64,000 bases of DNA, taken from positions 1 to 64,000 of the forward strand of contig NZ_QKYU01000009.1 of the NCBI RefSeq assembly GCF_003253705.1. Reading direction: 5' to 3'. Each line of letters opens with the position of its first letter. The first letter of the stretch is position 1. The notes beneath the pieces are model-generated. The model made no database searches. It saw only the letters and a list, made by a program, of their open reading frames with translations, and had not been told where the DNA came from. Both the position numbers and the translations under genes were made by a program. Origin of the DNA: Humitalea rosea (lineage in GTDB: Bacteria; Pseudomonadota; Alphaproteobacteria; Acetobacterales; Acetobacteraceae). Of the stretch, positions 59,206 to 64,000 are shown piece by piece.

Positions 59206-61820
59206 ACCCGCGGGATGAAGCCCTGGCCAAGGAAGCACGCGGCGTCGCCGCCGCATCGGGCCGCGCGCTGGACTGGTTCGCGGCGGCGGCGCGGCCGGGG
59301 CTGGATGCGGCGGCCCTCGCGCGCGAATTGCGCGGAACGCGGGTGCGTGCCGAAAAGCTCGCGGCGGCGGCGGCGCGGCCGATGTGCGTCGGCGTGTTCG
59401 GCCCGTCGCAGGCGGGAAAATCCTATCTGATCTCGGCGCTGGCGCGCGCGGGCCCGGCGCCGCTGATGACCGTCTTCGAAGGCCGTGCCGTCGACTTCGT
59501 GCGGGAGATCAATCCCGAAGGCGGGCGCGAGGCGACGGGCCTCGTCACCCGCTTCACCATGAAGCCGGTGCAGGCACCGCCGGGGATGCCGGTCGCGCTG
59601 CGGCTGCTGTCGCAGACCGACGTCATCAAGATCCTCGGCAATGCCTTCCTCTCCGACTTCGATCCGGCGGATGTGGAACCGCCGGGCGCGGGCGCGCTGG
59701 AAGCGGCACTGACCACGGCGCGCGGCAAGCTTCTGCCGCAGCCCTTCGATCGCATGTCCGAGGACGACGTCTTCGTCGATCTGCGCGAGTATTTCGAAAC
59801 CCGCTTCGGCGGCCACAGCACCATCCAGGCGCTGAAATCCGCACGCTTCTGGGCGGCGGCGAGCGAGTTGGCGCCGCGCCTCGACCACACCGCGCGAGCA
59901 GACTTGCTGGGCGTGGTCTGGGGGCGGTTGGCGCCGCTGTCGGCGGCCTATGTCCGGCTCGCCTCGGCGCTGGCGCAGCTTGGCCATCCGGAGGATGCCT
60001 TCTGCCCGCTGACCGCTTTGTTGCCGCGCGAGGCCAGCATCATCGATGTGCTGACCCTCAACCGGCTCGGCGATCCCGCCGACCAGACCATCGCCGTGGC
60101 CACCCATAGCGGTGCCCGCGCGGATCTGCCGCGCGCGGTGCTGACGGCGCTGGTCGCCGAGGTCACGGTGCAACTGGAGCAGAAGCCCTGGGACTTCTTC
60201 GACGTCACCGATTTGCTCGACTTTCCGGGCGCGCGGTCGCGTGAACAGATCCGCGATCCCACGCGGCATCTCGCCGATCCCCAGAAACTTCCCGCGATCC
60301 TGCTGCGCGGCAAGGTCGCCTATCTGTTCGAGCGCTACTGCGCGGAGAATGAGCTGACCGGGATGCTCCTCTGCATCGGTCCCTCCAACCAGGAAGTCCG
60401 CACCCTGCCGCGCATGGTCGCGGAATGGATCGAGGGCACGCATGGCGACACGCCGGAGAAACGCGCGAGCCAGCCGACCGCGCTGTTCTTCGTCCTCACC
60501 AAGTTCGACGCCGAGTTCGAGAGCAAGAAGGGTGCTGCCGATACCGGAGGCACCCGCTGGACCGCGCGGCTGGCCGCGTCGCTGACGGATTTCTTCGGCA
60601 AGGAAAGCGCCTGGCCGCGCGAATGGCACCCGCGGAAACCCTTCGACAATCTGTTCTGGCTGCGGAACCCCAACGTCGAGAACAAGGCGATCCTCGATTA
60701 CGACGCGGAGGGGCACGAGACCGGCGTCCGTCCGCAGGAAGCCGCGCGGGTGGCCCGGCTGCGGCAGGATTTCCTCGACAACCCCGAAGCCCAGAAGCAT
60801 TTCGCCGACCCGGCCCTGGCCTGGGACGAGGCGATGCGCCTCAATGATGGTGGCATCAGCCATTTGGCCGCGCGGCTGCGCCCGGTCTGCGATCCGGCGC
60901 TGAAGCGCCGGCAGGTTTCGGCGCGGCTGGCCGATCTCGGCGAACGCCTGCGGGCGCGGCTGGTGCCGCATTGGCATTCCGCCGATCTCGCGCAGGAGCT
61001 GGCCAAGCGCCGCGCCGCCGGCCGTGCCGTTGCCATCGCCCTGGCCCGCGCCGTCGAACGCCAGCGCTTCGGCCATCTGCTGCGCGCCCTCTCGCCCGAG
61101 GCGGAGGAGATCGCCGCCACCCTCGCCCGCACCCGCTTCGCCGCCCCGGAGGCCGGGGCCATCCCGGTGGGGGCGCGCACCGCGGCCCGTGGCCTGCTGG
61201 CGGAACTGGACTTCGGCGACGAACCCTCGCCCGAGATCGAAAGCGACGGGCCGGGCGATGAGGCCGATGCCCTGGCCGGCACCGCGCTGAAGCTTTGGGC
61301 CGACCGGCTGCATGGCTTCGCCGACAGCCCGGCGGCGGGCGCGCTCTATGGGCTGACGCCGGAGACGGCCGAAACGCTGGTCGCCGAATTGCTGCGCTCG
61401 GCCCGGCGGCTGAAGCTGCAAGCCAGCCTCGCCGCCGAGCTGCGCGCGATCCTGGGCTTCCGGCGCCATGCCTCGGCGGCGGCGGCGGTCTGCGGGCTTT
61501 GCGCGGCGTTGCGGATCGGCGGCTTTGTCGCCGCCCTTGGCTTCGATGCCATGCCGCTCGGGGATCGCCCTCTGGTCGGACCGGCGCGGCGCCCGGTGTT
61601 CGCGCCGCGGGTGGCGGCCGAGGCCATCCCGGATCTGGGCGAGATCGCCGCGGATTACGATCGCCAGCAGAGCCTGGACTGGATCCAGGCCTTCCTGCGC
61701 TCCATCGACCTGAACCTGCAGGGCGATGGCGATGATCAGGTGGATGTGGCGCGCAACGCTGCCCTCGGCCGCATCCTGGCCGATCTGGACACCGCGCTGG
61801 GCGGGGTTCGCGCGGCATGA
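59202..61820 (+). CDS. srfC: SrfC family protein (P-loop, putative GTPase/ATPase)
   Basis: 872-residue protein of the SrfC family. The P-loop GPSQAGKS is at residues 67-74, followed by a switch-like ATGLVTRFTM (near 110) and a DFPGARSREQ segment that resembles a DxxG motif (near 345). A helical middle region and a C-terminal helical bundle follow. The start at 59202 overlaps the srfB stop (ATGA). It is cytoplasmic. The P-loop and DxxG-like motif suggest a dynamin-type GTPase, an inference. It is 872 residues, long but in line with the family. Confidence 0.88.
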   Translation: MNPRDEALAKEARGVAAASGRALDWFAAAARPGLDAAALARELRGTRVRAEKLAAAAARPMCVGVFGPSQAGKSYLISALARAGPAPLMTVFEGRAVDFVREINPEGGREATGLVTRFTMKPVQAPPGMPVALRLLSQTDVIKILGNAFLSDFDPADVEPPGAGALEAALTTARGKLLPQPFDRMSEDDVFVDLREYFETRFGGHSTIQALKSARFWAAASELAPRLDHTARADLLGVVWGRLAPLSAAYVRLASALAQLGHPEDAFCPLTALLPREASIIDVLTLNRLGDPADQTIAVATHSGARADLPRAVLTALVAEVTVQLEQKPWDFFDVTDLLDFPGARSREQIRDPTRHLADPQKLPAILLRGKVAYLFERYCAENELTGMLLCIGPSNQEVRTLPRMVAEWIEGTHGDTPEKRASQPTALFFVLTKFDAEFESKKGAADTGGTRWTARLAASLTDFFGKESAWPREWHPRKPFDNLFWLRNPNVENKAILDYDAEGHETGVRPQEAARVARLRQDFLDNPEAQKHFADPALAWDEAMRLNDGGISHLAARLRPVCDPALKRRQVSARLADLGERLRARLVPHWHSADLAQELAKRRAAGRAVAIALARAVERQRFGHLLRALSPEAEEIAATLARTRFAAPEAGAIPVGARTAARGLLAELDFGDEPSPEIESDGPGDEADALAGTALKLWADRLHGFADSPAAGALYGLTPETAETLVAELLRSARRLKLQASLAAELRAILGFRRHASAAAAVCGLCAALRIGGFVAALGFDAMPLGDRPLVGPARRPVFAPRVAAEAIPDLGEIAADYDRQQSLDWIQAFLRSIDLNLQGDGDDQVDVARNAALGRILADLDTALGGVRAA

Positions 61821-62902
61821 TCCGCGTCGAGGCCGACCCCGCCAACCCCCAGGGCGGCTACGCCCGGATCACCATGCCCGGCATGTCGGGGCGGAGCGTC
61901 TCCGCCGTGGCGATCGGGCGCGAGGGCTATGGCAGCGACAGCCTGGGGCCGGATGGCTGGCAGGTCGCCTCGGCGCGGCTGGTACCGGATGCGGTGTCCG
62001 ATTCCGGCGGCGATCTGGTGGTGATCCTCGGCCCCGGCATCATCGAACATCTGGAGGCCGGCCCGCTGCGCTTCGCCCTGCCCGAGCTGGGCCTGGCCGA
62101 GGTCGTGATGTGGCCGGACATCGCGCCCTTGCCGGCCGCGGCGCGGGGCGGCTTTGCCGGGGTGCCCCGGCCACCCCCCGCCCGGCCCCCAGCCCGGCCC
62201 ACAGCACCGCCGCTGCGTGGCCCCGAGCCGCTGCCGGCCCCGGACTCCGACGCGACCGTTGTGCTGCGCCCGACCACGCCCGTGCCGCCCGAGGCGCCCA
62301 AGGCCCCATCGCGCGAAGCGGATTTCGACCCCTCCAAACCCGTGGCCCCCGGCCATGGCCGGGCCGTGATGCTCGTGCTCTTGCTCCTCATCGCCCTTGC
62401 CGGCGCCGGCGGTGCCGCCTGGTGGTATCGTGAGCCGTTGCTCGCGCTGTTCCGCCAGCCTGCGGAACCGCTCGCACCCACGCCGCCGCCGGTGGCTGTC
62501 GAGGCTCCCCCGGCGGCCGTCGACGATGGCATCGATCGCATGACCCCGGCCGAGATCGCCGCGCTGAACCTGCCACCCGCCCGCGTGCTGGCGATCGCCG
62601 CGGCCCGGCAGGCCGCCGGCCGCCACCAGGACACGCTGCTGTTGCTGGAGGTCGCCGCCAACGCCCCCTACGGGCCTGCGATGAGCGCGCTGGCACGGCT
62701 TTACGATCCCGCGACCTTCATTCCCGGTGGCGCGCTTTCGGTTCCGAACGCCGCCAAGGCCGCGCAATACTGGCGCGCGGCGGAGCTTGCGGGCGACCCC
62801 GCCGCGGCCCCGGCCCGGGCGGCGCTCCGCACCCGGCTGGAGGCCTCGGCGGCCGCCGGGGATGCGCTTGCCGCCATTGCTTTGCAGGATAATTGGCCAT
62901 GA
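61817..62902 (+). CDS. single-pass membrane protein with Sel1-like C-terminus
   Basis: 361 residues: a beta-rich N-terminal domain (1-115), a Pro-rich stretch, one membrane segment near 183-203 (AVMLVLLLLIALAGAGGAAWW), and a C-terminal helical repeat domain (about 250-361) with two to three Sel1-like units such as LLLLEVAANAPYGPAMSALARLYD and AAQYWRAAELAGDPAAAPARA. Sel1 repeats usually mediate protein-protein binding. It overlaps srfC by 4 bases upstream and the next gene by 4 bases downstream. Confidence 0.8.
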   Translation: MIRVEADPANPQGGYARITMPGMSGRSVSAVAIGREGYGSDSLGPDGWQVASARLVPDAVSDSGGDLVVILGPGIIEHLEAGPLRFALPELGLAEVVMWPDIAPLPAAARGGFAGVPRPPPARPPARPTAPPLRGPEPLPAPDSDATVVLRPTTPVPPEAPKAPSREADFDPSKPVAPGHGRAVMLVLLLLIALAGAGGAAWWYREPLLALFRQPAEPLAPTPPPVAVEAPPAAVDDGIDRMTPAEIAALNLPPARVLAIAAARQAAGRHQDTLLLLEVAANAPYGPAMSALARLYDPATFIPGGALSVPNAAKAAQYWRAAELAGDPAAAPARAALRTRLEASAAAGDALAAIALQDNWP

Positions 62903-64000
62903 TCCGGTTTCTCTGCCTGCTGCTGCTGCTGCCCGGCATCGCCCTGGCCCAGGGACGCGGCCTCCGCATTCCCGATGCGCCGCCGCCCGCCGGGCAGCGC
63001 AGCGCACTGATCATGGACGGCAAGCAGACCCTGACCCAGAAGGTGCTGGTCCGCCCCGGCGCCACCTTGCACAGCAGCCCCGATGCGCCGGATGGCCGCC
63101 CGGTCCCGGGCTTCACCCTGTTTCATGTCTACGCCCGGCAGAACGGCTGGATCGAGGTCGGGCCCGACGCCCAGGGCGCGACCCTCGGCTGGATGAAGGA
63201 GGATCGCACCGTCGCTTGGCGGCAGACCATGGTGTTGGCCTTCACCAATCCGGCCGGACGGGAGCGGACGATGTTCTTCGGCGGGCGGGACCCGCTGCGC
63301 CGCATTATCCTCTCGGCGAATATGCCGGCCGCCGCCGACGCCGCGCGTGCGGCGAACGACGGCCGGGTGGTGGCGCTGGAACCCGAAACCTTCGTGGACA
63401 TCTCGCGCAATTTCTATCTGCTGCCCGTGCTCTCCGCCGATGAGGTGGAGAACGAGCGCGGCAACAGGATGCGCCTGCTGGAGGTCGCCTCCGCCCCCGC
63501 CGAGCGCCACGCCGCGCCGGCCGCCCCTGCGCGCGATCCCTTGGCGGATTTCCGCGGGGCGCTGGTCTTCGTCGTGGACACCACCCTGTCCATGCAACCC
63601 TATCTGGACCGCACCCGCGATGCGATCCGCAACGTGATGGCGCGGGTGGGCGAGACGCCGCTGCGCGACCGGTTCCGCTTCGGCCTCGTCGCCTTCCGCG
63701 ACGCCACCGACAACAACCCGGCGCTGGAATACGTCACCCGCGTCTATGCGCGGCCGGATTTCGGCGCCCCCGTCGCGGCCGTGCTGCCGCAGATCGCCGC
63801 CGCCCGCGCCGCCTCCGAATCCAACGAGGGTTTCGACGAGGATTCCCTGGCCGGCATCAAGGCCGCCTTGGATGAGGTGGATTGGTCGAGCTTCGGTGGC
63901 CGCTTCCTCATCATGGTCACCGATGCCGGGGCGCGGGTGGCGCCCGATCCGCGCGGCGCCACCGGGCTCAGCATCTCCGGCATCCGCGACCTGTTGAAAC
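62899..64000 (+). CDS. secreted von Willebrand factor A domain protein (3' end beyond window)
   Basis: The open frame starts at 62899 (ATG overlapping the previous stop) and runs off the right edge. It has a signal peptide (FLCLLLLLPGIALAQG), an N-terminal SH3-like region (about 40-110 with GWIEVGPDAQGATLGWMKED), and a vWA domain from about 215 with the MIDAS motif DTTLSMQPYLD (near 224-234), FGLVAFRDATDNN and the later FLIMVTDAGARVAPDP. vWA domains bind metal and partner proteins. The rest of the protein and any further genes of the operon are outside the window. Confidence 0.88.
   Translation, partial: MIRFLCLLLLLPGIALAQGRGLRIPDAPPPAGQRSALIMDGKQTLTQKVLVRPGATLHSSPDAPDGRPVPGFTLFHVYARQNGWIEVGPDAQGATLGWMKEDRTVAWRQTMVLAFTNPAGRERTMFFGGRDPLRRIILSANMPAAADAARAANDGRVVALEPETFVDISRNFYLLPVLSADEVENERGNRMRLLEVASAPAERHAAPAAPARDPLADFRGALVFVVDTTLSMQPYLDRTRDAIRNVMARVGETPLRDRFRFGLVAFRDATDNNPALEYVTRVYARPDFGAPVAAVLPQIAAARAASESNEGFDEDSLAGIKAALDEVDWSSFGGRFLIMVTDAGARVAPDPRGATGLSISGIRDLLK

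Noticed and set aside
59169..61469. 766-codon minus-strand frame opposite srfC
   Set aside because: Shadow of srfC; the P-loop is on the plus strand.

Overview
The window is high-GC (about 70% across most of it), densely coded alphaproteobacterial DNA. The heme-uptake cluster with HemP, the tripartite tricarboxylate (TctABC/Bug) genes, the sdhCDAB operon, the EnvC-like/CtpA/deacetylase run and a staphyloxanthin-type carotenoid cluster together suggest a pigmented member of the Acetobacteraceae, probably Roseomonas-like. That placement is inferred from gene content; there is no rRNA gene to test it.

Layout. 1-1822: 3' end of an IS66-family element, a DUF429 gene of lower GC starting at the element's edge, and a tRNA-Arg(CCG). 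1868-9210: a heme-acquisition operon on the minus strand, transcribed hemP, outer-membrane receptor, tonB, hmuS, hmuT, hmuU, hmuV, with a Fur-like palindrome upstream of hemP. 9241-12241: a tctC-tctB-tctA transporter operon. 12325-20205: small metabolism genes (GNAT, Gfo/Idh/MocA oxidoreductase, TIM-barrel isomerase, enolase-superfamily enzyme, DHDPS-family enzyme, epimerase, ABM monooxygenase, flavin monooxygenase). 20277-29089: patatin, amidase, a chimeric TRAP-transporter gene, uronate dehydrogenase, aldose-1-epimerase, FAD oxidase, acyl-CoA dehydrogenase. 29150-34220: four carotenoid genes (two desaturase/oxidase-like, an acyltransferase, a glycosyltransferase). 34233-38526: MoCF-domain protein, two probable stress genes (DUF892 and PRC-barrel) and a YjbH-like protein. 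38575-42260: sdhCDAB with promoter and terminator. 42287-46694: XRE regulator, Smr protein, isopropylmalate-dehydrogenase-like enzyme, lutC, a 57-codon gene, lutB. 46756-50809: a cell-wall run of EnvC-like protein, CtpA protease and divergent polysaccharide deacetylase. 50905-51840: ketopantoate-reductase-like gene.

51929 to the right edge: seven tightly packed plus-strand genes form one probable operon built around SrfB (actin-like ATPase) and SrfC (P-loop protein). It carries three single-pass membrane proteins with the same plan but different C-terminal domains (trypsin-like protease, DUF2135/YfaP-like, unrecognised beta domain), a membrane Sel1-like protein, and a secreted von Willebrand A protein that runs off the window. 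This is the best candidate for an uncharacterised system.

The second striking feature is the TRAP locus at 23148-24638. A DctP signal peptide and N-terminus is joined in frame, through a 96-base perfect copy of part of the neighbouring amidase gene, to a DctM permease lacking its first residues; the rest of dctP and all of dctQ are missing.

No stretch above 300 bases lacks a gene. The largest gap, 21429-21702, holds a perfect hairpin and nothing else recognised. No CRISPR array, rRNA or phage genes were seen.
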